Position numbers and translations under genes: made by a program
NCBI RefSeq assembly: GCF_018861125.1
Contig: NZ_JAHKQN010000026.1
Span: 1-52,903 of the forward strand
Length of the DNA stretch: 52,903 nt
Reading direction: 5' to 3'
Source of the DNA: Cellulophaga baltica
Lineage (GTDB): Bacteria > Bacteroidota > Bacteroidia > Flavobacteriales > Flavobacteriaceae
The notes under the pieces: model-generated
The model's input: the letters and a program-made list of their open reading frames with translations, nothing else
Database searches by the model: none
Told to the model about the DNA's origin: nothing
Part shown: positions 15,203 through 23,557 of the stretch, piece by piece
Layout of the letters: every line of letters begins with the position of its first letter
Position numbering within the stretch: position 1 is the first letter of the stretch

Positions 15203-16480
15203 ATGAAATCATTATTCATATTATTACCGCTATTGCTTTTGTTTTCATGTAATACAGAAGAAAAAAATAGGATCACGAACACTGCAGATTATGAACAGTA
15301 TTTAGTGTCAAAAAAACCAGATACCACTTCAAAATACTTTGAACTCTGGAACAATAAAATTAAAGAAGATAGTACACAATTATCAAGTTTTGGTATAGTT
15401 GCTAGTCAATATGATGCTTATTTTAAAGCTACAGGTGACATTGAGTATTTAAAAAAAGCTGAAAAGTCATTACAAAAAGCCGTAGAAATTGCAGCTACAG
15501 GAAGAGCTGGTTTTAGGCGGGAACTTGCACGCAATTACATTTCGCAGCATAGATTTAAAGAAGCTTTATTTCTTGCAGAAGAAGCACAAGAGATAGGATC
15601 TGGCATTACAGAAACTCACAGTTTGTTATTTGATGTTCATATGGAATTAGGAAACTATAACATTGCCAAAGAATATTTAAATAAAATTACTGATCCATCT
15701 AGTTTTGGGTATTTAATACGCGCTGCAAAATGGAATGATTATAAAGGTGAATTGCCAACAACCATTAATTATATGGAGCAAGCAAAGCAATTGGCAGATA
15801 GGTCTACAGCAAGTCATTTAAAAGTTTGGTCATATACCAATTTAGCAGATTATTATGGTCATGCAGGCAGAATCAAAGATTCTTATGAGCATTATTTAAA
15901 GACTTTAGCAATTGATCCTCAAAACTCATATGCTAAAAAAGGTATTGCTTGGATTGTTTTTTCTTATGAGAAAAACCCTGAAGAAGCTTTAAGAATTCTA
16001 GATTCAATCACTAAAAATTATGATGCACCAGATTATTACTTGTTAAAATCTGAAATAGCATCATATCAAAATAATAGAAAACAAGAACTTTTAAATTTAG
16101 ATGAATATTTAATTCGTGTAAAAAATAAAGCTTATGGTGACATGTATAATGCTTACAATGTAGATTTATATACTACTAGTGTTAAGGATTTTGAAAAAGC
16201 ATTAGCACTATCCAAACGAGAAGTTCAAAACAGACCAACTCCTGAGTCTTATAGTCTTTTGGCTTATACACATTTAAAATTAGGCGATAATAAAAAAGCT
16301 TTAGCAATAGTAGAAAACCATATTGAAGGCAAAACTTTTGAGCCTGCAATACTTCTACGAAGTGCAGAAATTTATAAAGTAGCGGGTAATAACAATAAGG
16401 TTAAAGAATTGAAGAACGAGCTTTCAGGAGCAGTGTATGAATTAGGTCCAAATATGTTAATTAATATTGAATCATTATAA
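15203..16480 (+). CDS. TPR-repeat lipoprotein
   Basis: A 425-residue protein with a lipoprotein signal peptide (LFILLPLLLLFSC, Cys16). A run of helical hairpin repeats of TPR type covers most of the rest: KAEKSLQKAVEIA, RFKEALFLAEEAQEIG, NYNIAKEYLNKI, YEHYLKTLAIDPQNSYAKKG, DNKKALAIVENHIEG. It should be a peptidoglycan- or outer-membrane-facing scaffold in the periplasm. It sits between the DUF4331 pair and the TonB receptor and ends 36 bp before the receptor ATG, so an accessory role in assembly or loading of that receptor is likely but unproven. Confidence 0.85.
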   Translation: MKSLFILLPLLLLFSCNTEEKNRITNTADYEQYLVSKKPDTTSKYFELWNNKIKEDSTQLSSFGIVASQYDAYFKATGDIEYLKKAEKSLQKAVEIAATGRAGFRRELARNYISQHRFKEALFLAEEAQEIGSGITETHSLLFDVHMELGNYNIAKEYLNKITDPSSFGYLIRAAKWNDYKGELPTTINYMEQAKQLADRSTASHLKVWSYTNLADYYGHAGRIKDSYEHYLKTLAIDPQNSYAKKGIAWIVFSYEKNPEEALRILDSITKNYDAPDYYLLKSEIASYQNNRKQELLNLDEYLIRVKNKAYGDMYNAYNVDLYTTSVKDFEKALALSKREVQNRPTPESYSLLAYTHLKLGDNKKALAIVENHIEGKTFEPAILLRSAEIYKVAGNNNKVKELKNELSGAVYELGPNMLINIESL

Positions 16481-16516
16481 AAAATCTTAGTTTTGAAAAT
16501 AAAAAACATACAAACA

Positions 16517-18745
16517 ATGGCAAGACTGAGTACACTTCTTTTTGTAATTCTATTCGCTCAAAATATAAGGAGCCAAGATATTAAAGGTAAGCTTATAAAT
16601 GAAAAAAATGTTTCTGTTGAGGGAGCATACATTTATAATATTTCCACAGAAAAACATACACATAGTAATGAGTTGGGTTTCTTTAAAATTGAAGGTAACC
16701 ATGTAGGTGATACTTTAAAAATTGGAGCATTAGGTTTTGGTAAATTAAGTTACATAATAAGTGAAAATGATTTTTCTAAAAGAGTAACGATAACTTTAGA
16801 AGAAGAACAGTTTAAATTAGATGAGGTGGTAATTAGACCAGAATTAAATGGTTTAAACGTAATTTCTGAAATAGATTTAAAAACAACACCAGTAAAATCT
16901 TCACAAGAGTTACTGCGCCAAGTACCTGGTTTAATTATTGGGCAGCATGCAGGTGGTGGTAAAGCAGAACAAATGTTTTTACGTGGTTTTGATATTGATC
17001 ATGGTACTGATATTGCTGTTTCGGTTGATGGTATGCCCGTAAACATGGTGTCACATGCACACGGTCAAGGGTATGCAGATCTTCATTTTGTTATACCAGA
17101 AACACTTGATAATATAGATTTTGGGAAAGGACCTTATTATGCTAATAAAGGTAATTTTTCTACAGCAGCTTATGTAGATTTTAATACAAAAGATAATATT
17201 GATAACAGTTTAGTGCGTTTTGAATACGGAGATTTTAATTGGATTAAAACCTTAGGGATGTTCAATTTAGTAGACTCAGATAATGATAATGCATACATAG
17301 CAACTGAGTTAACTCAGTTTGATGGTGCTTTTGATTCGCCACAAAACTTTTCACGTGTAAATATATTTGGTAAGTATACCACACTTTTAAAAGATGCTAG
17401 TAAATTATCATTAACGGCATCACATTTTACAAGTACTTGGGATGCTTCAGGTCAAGTGCCACAAAGAGCGGTAGATAGTGGACTAATTACACGTTTTGGT
17501 TCTATTGATGATACTGAGGGTGGTACAACATCACGTTCAAATTTAAATGCTAGTTTACTAAAGGTTATTGATGATAATACGTTTGTAAAAACTAACGCAT
17601 ATTATTCAAATTATAAATTTGAATTGTATTCTAATTTCACATTTTTTCTTGACGATCCTGTAAACGGAGATCAAATAAGACAAAAAGAAGAGCGAAATAT
17701 ATTTGGTTTAAATTCTGAATTAAATAAAAAAATTGCTTTTACAGATTCAGAAGGTGTTTTAAAAGTAGGAGCAGGTTTTAGGTTTGATAATATTGATGAT
17801 GTTGAATTATCACATACCGTGAACCGCTATGAGACTTTAGAAAATATTCAGTTGGGTGATATTGATGAAACAAACTCATACTTATATAGTAGTTTTGATT
17901 ATAAGAAAGGCAAATGGACAATAATACCAGGGGTTCGTTTAGACTATTTCAAATTTCAATACGAAGATAAATTACAAGATACCTATACAAATACAGCAGA
18001 AACTAAAGTGTTTGTTTCTCCAAAATTTAATGTGTTATACTCAAGCAGTCAAGACCTACAATTCTTTTTAAAATCAGGAATCGGATTTCATTCTAATGAT
18101 TCTCGTGTAGTAATTGAAGAAAATGATAAAGACATTTTACCTGCAGCTTATGGTGTTGATTTAGGAACTATTATAAAACCAACTTCTAAATTATTCGTAA
18201 ATGCAACGGCTTGGTTCTTGTATTTAGAACAAGAGTTTGTTTATGTAGGTGATGCAGGTATTGTAGAACCAAGCGGACAAACAAGACGTTTAGGGCTTGA
18301 TTTAGGAGTGCGTTATCAAATTAACGATTGGTTATTTTTTAATACTGATGCTACATATACGAAAGCACGTAGCGTAGAAGAAGCTGATGGTCAAGATTAT
18401 ATTCCCCTAGCGCCAGATTTTACAATGACAGGGGGGGTAAGTGTACTTAATTTAAAGCGTTTTTCAGGTGGTGTAAAGTACAGATTTATTGATGACAGAC
18501 CAGCGAATGAAGATAACTCTATAGTTGCTGAAGGGTATTTTGTTACTGATTTAAATGCGAATTATAACATTACTAAGAATCTAACTTTAGGTATGGCTAT
18601 TGAAAACTTGTTTGATACAGAATGGAATGAAACCCAATTCGCAACAGAATCAAGATTACAAGATGAAGATGAGTCAGTTGAAGAAATACATTTTACACCA
18701 GGTACTCCATTTTTTATTAAAGGAAGTATCACATATAATTTTTAA
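16517..18745 (+). CDS. TonB-dependent outer-membrane receptor
   Basis: I choose the ATG at 16517, which gives a clean signal peptide (MARLSTLLFVILFAQNIRSQ). The in-frame TTG at 16493 would add eight polar residues. The mature protein starts with a carboxypeptidase-regulatory-like beta sandwich (about 22-100). A plug follows (SSQELLRQVPGLIIGQHAGG, MFLRGFDIDHGTDIAVSVDG, a His-containing loop MVSHAHGQGYAD), then a 22-strand-type barrel ending in SITYNF. It has no SusD partner, so it is not a standard glycan uptake locus. The substrate is unknown; the His/Asp-rich plug loops would suit a metal or metal complex. It is the last gene of the DUF4331 operon, before a strong terminator. Confidence 0.9.
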   Translation: MARLSTLLFVILFAQNIRSQDIKGKLINEKNVSVEGAYIYNISTEKHTHSNELGFFKIEGNHVGDTLKIGALGFGKLSYIISENDFSKRVTITLEEEQFKLDEVVIRPELNGLNVISEIDLKTTPVKSSQELLRQVPGLIIGQHAGGGKAEQMFLRGFDIDHGTDIAVSVDGMPVNMVSHAHGQGYADLHFVIPETLDNIDFGKGPYYANKGNFSTAAYVDFNTKDNIDNSLVRFEYGDFNWIKTLGMFNLVDSDNDNAYIATELTQFDGAFDSPQNFSRVNIFGKYTTLLKDASKLSLTASHFTSTWDASGQVPQRAVDSGLITRFGSIDDTEGGTTSRSNLNASLLKVIDDNTFVKTNAYYSNYKFELYSNFTFFLDDPVNGDQIRQKEERNIFGLNSELNKKIAFTDSEGVLKVGAGFRFDNIDDVELSHTVNRYETLENIQLGDIDETNSYLYSSFDYKKGKWTIIPGVRLDYFKFQYEDKLQDTYTNTAETKVFVSPKFNVLYSSSQDLQFFLKSGIGFHSNDSRVVIEENDKDILPAAYGVDLGTIIKPTSKLFVNATAWFLYLEQEFVYVGDAGIVEPSGQTRRLGLDLGVRYQINDWLFFNTDATYTKARSVEEADGQDYIPLAPDFTMTGGVSVLNLKRFSGGVKYRFIDDRPANEDNSIVAEGYFVTDLNANYNITKNLTLGMAIENLFDTEWNETQFATESRLQDEDESVEEIHFTPGTPFFIKGSITYNF

Positions 18746-18792
18746 GGTTAACAATTAAAAACAAGTGGTTGTTTTTTTTGTTTTTTAGGTTG

Positions 18793-18827
18793 AAGCACTG
18801 TAGATGGTAAACTACAGTGCTTTTTTT
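18793..18827 (+). terminator. Rho-independent terminator after the TonB receptor
   Basis: GCACTGTAG (18795-18803) and CTACAGTGC (18812-18820) make a 9-bp perfect stem with an 8-nt loop, followed by seven T residues. Flanking AA/TT pairs extend it. Confidence 0.9.
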
Positions 18828-18861
18828 CGTTTAAATGAAGGTAAAATACGTTGAATGGGTA

Positions 18862-18886
18862 AAACCTCTTGATAGTCAGTTCCGTA
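18862..18886 (+). promoter_or_regulatory. Possible ECF-type promoter before the small membrane gene
   Basis: AAACC (18862-18866), 16 bp and CGTA (18883-18886, continuing AGT) match the arrangement before the DUF4331 operon (13648-13671). Both sites continue as CGTAAGT. It lies about 70 bp before the 18959 ATG. Confidence 0.3.
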
Positions 18887-18902
18887 AGTATGGTAATCAC
18901 AT

Positions 18903-18922
18903 AAATGACTCTAGAGTCATTT
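18903..18922. promoter_or_regulatory. Perfect 20-bp palindrome upstream of the small membrane gene
   Basis: The half site AAATGACTCT is followed directly by its reverse complement with no spacer. It lies 36 bp before the ATG at 18959 and just downstream of the promoter-like site, in the position of an operator. The regulator is unknown. Confidence 0.4.
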
Positions 18923-18958
18923 TACGAGAACTAAACTAAAACCAAACACCCACTGAAA

Positions 18959-19084
18959 ATGGAATATTACTTATTAGGCTTCTCTTTTTGTTATATCTTA
19001 TTTGCTGTAATTATAATTGTTAGAGCTCAAAAACAATTGAATAAAGAAATCAATATAGAAAGTGAAGACAAACAAAAAGATTGA
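18959..19084 (+). CDS. Small single-span membrane protein (41 aa)
   Basis: This short ORF encodes MEYYLLGFSFCYILFAVIII, then VRAQKQLNKEINIESEDKQKD. A hydrophobic helix (about 3-21) is followed by a charged cytoplasmic tail, a normal layout for a bacterial small membrane protein. It is preceded by its own promoter-like site and a 20-bp palindrome after the TonB-receptor terminator, which supports a separate transcription unit. It ends 9 bp before the end of the convergent RND gene. No family is recognised. Confidence 0.5.
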   Translation: MEYYLLGFSFCYILFAVIIIVRAQKQLNKEINIESEDKQKD

Positions 19085-19092
19085 TTGTTGAA

Positions 19093-21333
19093 TCACATAA
19101 ACTTTCTAATTAATACAGGTAAGAGTAAAAGATCAAATAATAAGGCTGTTAAAAGTGTAGCGCTTATTAGCAGACCTATTATTAAACTCGGGGTATGAAT
19201 TGAAAATAATAGCACCATAAAACCAAAAAATAAAAGCAGCGTGGTGATAATTAATGCCCTACCAGTTTCTAAAAAAGTGGTTTTTAAAGCTTCTTCTTTT
19301 GTTAAACCCTTAGTAGTTGCTATTTTATATTTTCCTAAAAAATGAATGGTATCATCTACGGCAATACCAAAAACTATAGCAAATACAATTGATGTTGGAG
19401 CGTCTAAGGGTATTTTTAAAAAGCCTAACAAAGCGCCAGCAAATAATAAGGGTAGCATATTTGGTATTAATGATAAAAACACGAGTTTGTAGCTTTTAAA
19501 CAAAAAAGCCATTATAATACCTACAAGTAACAAGCCCATAAATAAACCTTGTAACAAACTACCTTGTATGTATGCCGCATTTTTATCCATTAGCATTCCT
19601 TTCCCTGTAACTCTAAAATTTACTTTAGTTGTATCTATATTCCTTGCTACATAATTATCTATAACAGCATAGGTTTTTACAAGGCTATCGGTGCCAATAT
19701 CAAGTACATTGGCAATTATACGAGCTTTAGTTTTTGTGCTATCAATCAATTTACTTAATTGTTGTTTTGCATATCTATTAGCATCTTTTTTATAGCTATT
19801 AAATTCTCTTTCCGTTTTGGGTAGCGAATAAAATTCACGCTTATTTACATTGTTAGCTTTATGAAAAGTTTTAAAAATTGCATTTACTGATCGTATGTTA
19901 TCAATATTGTCCGTAGCTTGTAGTTGTTGATTTACTTTTTCAATCTCTTTAGCAATCTCATAATCTGTCACTAGATAACCATCTTTAGCTAGTGCGGCAA
20001 TTTCAATAGTTCTAAAGCCAGAATAATTTTTTTGAAAGAATTGAAAATCATCGGCTATTTTACTTTTATTAGGTAAGGTGGTTTTAAAGGTGTAATTCGT
20101 ATTTACTAATGATAAGCCGTAAAAACATAGTATTGTAACTAAAATACTAACCATTATAATTTGTTTTGGTTTTGTTTTAGTGAATGAGTTAATTTTAATT
20201 AAGTTTTTTTGCCAAAATAATGATTCGTTTTTTTTAGGTAATAGCCTCTTATTACTAAAGGTTAAAACTAAAGCACTAGTAAAAAATACAACTGTGATAT
20301 ATGCTATTAAAACACCAATGGCAGAGTTAACTCCAAAATCACGTATACCAACAAGTTTAGAAAACAATAATGATAAAAAACCTATGGCTGTAGTAATTGA
20401 TGTTAGTAAAGTAGATAGGCCAACTTCTTTTAATGATTGTACAATAGCTATTTTTTTCTCAATTCCTGTTTTTAGTTTTTCTAAAAAATTATCAAAAATA
20501 TGTATCACATCTGATGTACCTACAATTAGCATCAAAATAGGGTAGAAGGCGGCTAAAGCACTTAGTTCTTTACCTAATACAGCTAAAGTCCCTAAGAAAA
20601 TTAATAAGGCTATAAAAATAGAAGACAGTGTTATGAATACAATAGCCGTTCTTTTGTAAATTATAAATAAGACTATTAAAACTAAAACTATTGAAATGGC
20701 GGAGGTAACAAGTAATTCTCGTTTTTGCATATCAACCATAGCTTCGTAAAACGAAGTTCTTCCCATTAAATGTGTTTTATCTAATTGGTGTTTTTTAAGA
20801 AGGCTTCGTGTGCTATCTAATAAATGTATGGATTGTTTGTAATCAAGATTGTCTTCAGTTTCTAAAAATATAGCTAACGATTTAGCATCTTTGGCTACAA
20901 ATGATTTTATAAATAAATTGTCTTCTTGTATTTTTTTCCAATCAGCTTCATAACGAGTACTGTCATTTATATGAAGTACTGGTAATTTGGTATAGCCAAA
21001 TGATGTTTTTAGTGGATAAGAAAGATTGGTTATAGCATTTACACCAGTAACAAAAGGTAGCGTTTTAGCATCTTCAGTAAAAGCTTTGCATCGTAATAGA
21101 AAATCTTTTTCAAAAACAGTGGAGTTGTTTTCAATGCCAACTAATAAAAAATTATCGTCTGTAGAAAAATCTTTAATAAACTGTTCATAAAAATATAAAT
21201 CATCATCTCCAGTGGGGAAAAACTGACTAAAATCAAAAGAAAATTTAAGAGAAGGAAGCAAAAAACCTGATCCTACAGCTAAGAAGACAAATATGCCTAA
21301 TATGATTTTTTTGAAGGATAATATTTTAAGCAT
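19093..21333 (-). CDS. RND superfamily / MMPL-type exporter
   Basis: The 746-residue protein has the two-fold RND plan. TM1 (about 9-28) precedes a large periplasmic loop. A block of TM helices follows (about 208-360, including YKRTAIVFITLSSIFIALL and the charged MLIVGTSDVIHIFDNFLEK). A second periplasmic loop and a second TM block come last, with IVFAIVFGIAVDDTIHFLGK carrying the acidic residues used in proton coupling. At this length, without membrane-fusion or outer-membrane partners nearby, it fits the MMPL/hopanoid-type lipid exporters rather than AcrB. The substrate is unknown. It lies downstream of the anti-sigma gene on the same strand but beyond a terminator. Confidence 0.88.
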   Translation of the reverse strand: MLKILSFKKIILGIFVFLAVGSGFLLPSLKFSFDFSQFFPTGDDDLYFYEQFIKDFSTDDNFLLVGIENNSTVFEKDFLLRCKAFTEDAKTLPFVTGVNAITNLSYPLKTSFGYTKLPVLHINDSTRYEADWKKIQEDNLFIKSFVAKDAKSLAIFLETEDNLDYKQSIHLLDSTRSLLKKHQLDKTHLMGRTSFYEAMVDMQKRELLVTSAISIVLVLIVLFIIYKRTAIVFITLSSIFIALLIFLGTLAVLGKELSALAAFYPILMLIVGTSDVIHIFDNFLEKLKTGIEKKIAIVQSLKEVGLSTLLTSITTAIGFLSLLFSKLVGIRDFGVNSAIGVLIAYITVVFFTSALVLTFSNKRLLPKKNESLFWQKNLIKINSFTKTKPKQIIMVSILVTILCFYGLSLVNTNYTFKTTLPNKSKIADDFQFFQKNYSGFRTIEIAALAKDGYLVTDYEIAKEIEKVNQQLQATDNIDNIRSVNAIFKTFHKANNVNKREFYSLPKTEREFNSYKKDANRYAKQQLSKLIDSTKTKARIIANVLDIGTDSLVKTYAVIDNYVARNIDTTKVNFRVTGKGMLMDKNAAYIQGSLLQGLFMGLLLVGIIMAFLFKSYKLVFLSLIPNMLPLLFAGALLGFLKIPLDAPTSIVFAIVFGIAVDDTIHFLGKYKIATTKGLTKEEALKTTFLETGRALIITTLLLFFGFMVLLFSIHTPSLIIGLLISATLLTALLFDLLLLPVLIRKFM

Positions 21334-21352
21334 GAACTTGAAAAATCTATAA

Positions 21353-21423
21353 ATAAAAAACCGTTTAACTCACAATCTAAAACAACTTTTTTAAAGTTAT
21401 GTAGATTAAATGAATTAAACGGT
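21353..21423 (-). terminator. Terminator of the sigma/anti-sigma operon
   Basis: ACCGTTTAA (21360-21368) and TTAAACGGT (21415-21423) form an outer 9-bp stem with smaller inner pairings (AATCTA/TAGATT and AACTTT/AAAGTT). Read on the minus strand, a T run follows the stem. Confidence 0.7.
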
Positions 21424-21443
21424 ATTGAAAAATTATTTTTAGC

Positions 21444-22238
21444 TTAAGAGCTTACAGCTCCTAAAGTATATAATTGTTCTAAATTTGGCGATTCACTACC
21501 GCCTGCAGGCTCTAATGTTATACCAAATGCTTCTGATGCATTAGGGTTAGCTAGAGCAAAAACTTTATTATCATCCGTTATAAAATCTTCTAGAAGTCCC
21601 ATACTTGTTGGAGTAAGTGGATCTAGTTTTAATGACCATACTTGGTAAACCATTCCGTCTGGTGGTTCCGGTAAACCTTGCGCATCAATAAAAACTTTTT
21701 GTTCTCTTTTATTCCAATATGCTTTAGCATAGGATGTTGGAGAAACAGCCTGTCCACCTAAAGCAACTACTTGAATATCTTTATCTCTAATGGTTGTTAG
21801 CAATTCTTGTGATTTGTCTAACGAAGTCTTAGCGTCTTCGATTTGTTTTTCAAGAAGTTCATTGTTTTGTGAAGCTACATTAATTTCAGATTGTAATGTT
21901 GTATTTTGATTGTACATCCAAGCAAAACCAACAGCTAAAACAATGGCAGCAGCCCAACCTAAGTAAGAAGACCAATTAGATTTTTTCTCATTAAGTGGTA
22001 TTACTTTAGTGTTATCTTGTATTCTATTTAGTACATCGTTAAAACCTTTAACGCTAGATCGTTTAGGACTAGCAACTTTTGAAAGTGCTAAAATAGAAGC
22101 TTCAATCTCTTCAATTTCTTTCTTTATTTCAGGGTGTTCGGCGGCAAGAGCAACAACCTCTAGGTTTTCTTGCTCAGAAAGAGTGCCTGCGACGTACAGC
22201 TCTAAAATTCCTGATGTTATGTATTTTTCTATATCCAT
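21444..22238 (-). CDS. Anti-sigma factor, RskA type
   Basis: The 264-residue protein has an N-terminal cytoplasmic helical sigma-binding part (about 1-70, YITSGILELYVAGTLSEQEN, lacking Cys zinc ligands). One membrane span follows at about 90-107 (YLGWAAAIVLAVGFAWMY), then a periplasmic coiled coil and an anti-sigma-K (RskA) domain (VVALGGQAVSPTSYAKAYWN, GLPEPPDGMVYQVWSL, FGITLEPAGGS). It should hold the ECF sigma factor encoded 1 bp upstream at the membrane and release it upon an envelope signal, usually by proteolysis. A terminator follows directly. Confidence 0.9.
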   Translation of the reverse strand: MDIEKYITSGILELYVAGTLSEQENLEVVALAAEHPEIKKEIEEIEASILALSKVASPKRSSVKGFNDVLNRIQDNTKVIPLNEKKSNWSSYLGWAAAIVLAVGFAWMYNQNTTLQSEINVASQNNELLEKQIEDAKTSLDKSQELLTTIRDKDIQVVALGGQAVSPTSYAKAYWNKREQKVFIDAQGLPEPPDGMVYQVWSLKLDPLTPTSMGLLEDFITDDNKVFALANPNASEAFGITLEPAGGSESPNLEQLYTLGAVSS

Positions 22239-22239
22239 T

Positions 22240-22770
22240 TTATATCGATAAATTACCTCTAATTTGAGAAATACAACTTCTGTTTCTAGTTTTTACTGTT
22301 CCAACGGGAATAGCTAGTTCTTCAGCTGCCTCTTTTTGAGTGTACCCTTGAAAATAAAGCAGCTGTATAATTTGAACACATTTGTCTTTTAAATTCGTTA
22401 AAAGATTTTTTATTCCAATTGTATCTACTTGATTATTAAGGTCATTTTTGTCTTCAAGGATATTTACGAAAAAATCTGAAGAAAGGTTTTGTTTGCTGTT
22501 TTTGTGGGACTTAGAGCGCACTTCATCGATTGCAGCGTTTCTAGCAATATTCAACATCCAGGTAAAAAACCTACCTTTTGAAGCATTATAACTTTCTGAG
22601 TTTTTCCATGCTTTGACAAAAACATCTTGGCATATTTCTTGGGCAATATCAGAATTTTTTACGATGCTGTTTATAACGCCACATATATTATCCGAATACA
22701 TTTCGTAAAGCTTCTCAAAAGCTTTACTATCCTTATTTCGGAAATTTTCTACTAATACTTCTAATTCCAT
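22240..22770 (-). CDS. ECF RNA polymerase sigma factor
   Basis: A 176-residue sigma-70 family protein. Region 2 (about 8-80) contains FEKLYEMYSDNICG, AQEICQDVFVKAWKN and GRFFTWMLNIARNAAIDEVRS. Region 4 (about 118-172) contains QIIQLLYFQGYTQKEAAEEL and VGTVKTRNRSCISQIR. It directs transcription of envelope or oxidative stress genes when freed from the RskA-type anti-sigma factor encoded 1 bp downstream. Good regulon candidates by proximity are the SOD, YceI and DUF4331 genes. A CGTA box also lies in its own upstream region (minus strand, near 22780), compatible with autoregulation. Confidence 0.92.
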   Translation of the reverse strand: MELEVLVENFRNKDSKAFEKLYEMYSDNICGVINSIVKNSDIAQEICQDVFVKAWKNSESYNASKGRFFTWMLNIARNAAIDEVRSKSHKNSKQNLSSDFFVNILEDKNDLNNQVDTIGIKNLLTNLKDKCVQIIQLLYFQGYTQKEAAEELAIPVGTVKTRNRSCISQIRGNLSI

Positions 22771-22800
22771 GTATTGTGTTTACGAATGAAAGATAATATA

Positions 22801-22826
22801 AAAAAGCTACATTGCTGTAGCTTTTT
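22801..22826 (-). terminator. Rho-independent terminator after the SOD gene
   Basis: AAAAAGCTACA (22801-22811) and TGTAGCTTTTT (22816-22826) form a perfect 11-bp stem with the loop TTGC. It separates the SOD gene from the sigma factor gene downstream. Confidence 0.85.
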
Positions 22827-22850
22827 AGGTAACTGTAATTATTTTGTAGT

Positions 22851-23447
22851 TTATTGGATAATTCCTGCACAACTCACTCGTGTACCAGCATCACCACTTG
22901 GTTGTGATGTAAAGTCATCTACGCCTTCATGAACAATAACACCTTTGTCAACAATGTTCATTGTGTCATCATCACAATCCAAACACCATTCATCAGTGCT
23001 AAATTCAATTTCTGCATTACCATCAGCATCAGCAGTAAAGTTTCCTATATCTCCTTTGTGATATCCTTCTTCAGCGCCCCATTTACCGTGTGGTTCATCG
23101 GTTGGATTCCAGTGTCCACCCGCAGATTTTCCGTCTTCAGAAGAGCAGTCTGCAGTTTCATGAATATGAATTGCGTGTTTACCTTCTTTTAGGCCAGATA
23201 AATGAGCAAGCATTTTTACTTCATTATCTTTTTGTGTAAACGTGATTTCACCTTTTACGTTACTATCACTTTTTGGTTCTAATGCAATGGTTGTAGTTTT
23301 TTCAGCCATTTCATTATCCATTTCAGTGTCGTTCTCTACTGAAGTTTCCATTTTAGGAGCTCCTTCAGGTTTTTTCTTTTTTTGCTCTTTGCAACTATAT
23401 GTTAGACTTATAAAAGCAATTGATAGCGTTAATATCGTTTTTTTCAT
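22851..23447 (-). CDS. Cu/Zn superoxide dismutase family lipoprotein
   Basis: The 198-residue protein has a lipoprotein signal (LSIAFISLTYSC, Cys19) and an acidic linker. The SOD_Cu fold shows HAIHIHETADC with the first two copper-binding His, GGHWNPTDEPHGKWG with further metal ligands, and DIGNFTADADG. A late segment, IVDKGVIVHEGVDDF, carries the last copper His. GDAGTRVSCAGII at the end supplies the disulphide Cys and the active-site Arg (GTRVSC). All ligand positions appear kept, so it should dismutate superoxide in the periplasm while anchored to a membrane. It is monocistronic, with a terminator after it. Confidence 0.9.
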   Translation of the reverse strand: MKKTILTLSIAFISLTYSCKEQKKKKPEGAPKMETSVENDTEMDNEMAEKTTTIALEPKSDSNVKGEITFTQKDNEVKMLAHLSGLKEGKHAIHIHETADCSSEDGKSAGGHWNPTDEPHGKWGAEEGYHKGDIGNFTADADGNAEIEFSTDEWCLDCDDDTMNIVDKGVIVHEGVDDFTSQPSGDAGTRVSCAGIIQ

Positions 23448-23557
23448 CTTTTTAGGTTTTAATTTTTAGCACAAAATTGTAACTGCACTAAATTAAAAGT
23501 AAAAACCGGTAATGATTAACGTATAAAAATGGAATATTAACGCTATCAATAAACTAC

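Noticed and set aside
16493-16516. TTG start for the TonB receptor
   Set aside because: The ATG at 16517 gives a proper signal peptide directly; the TTG would place polar residues ahead of it.
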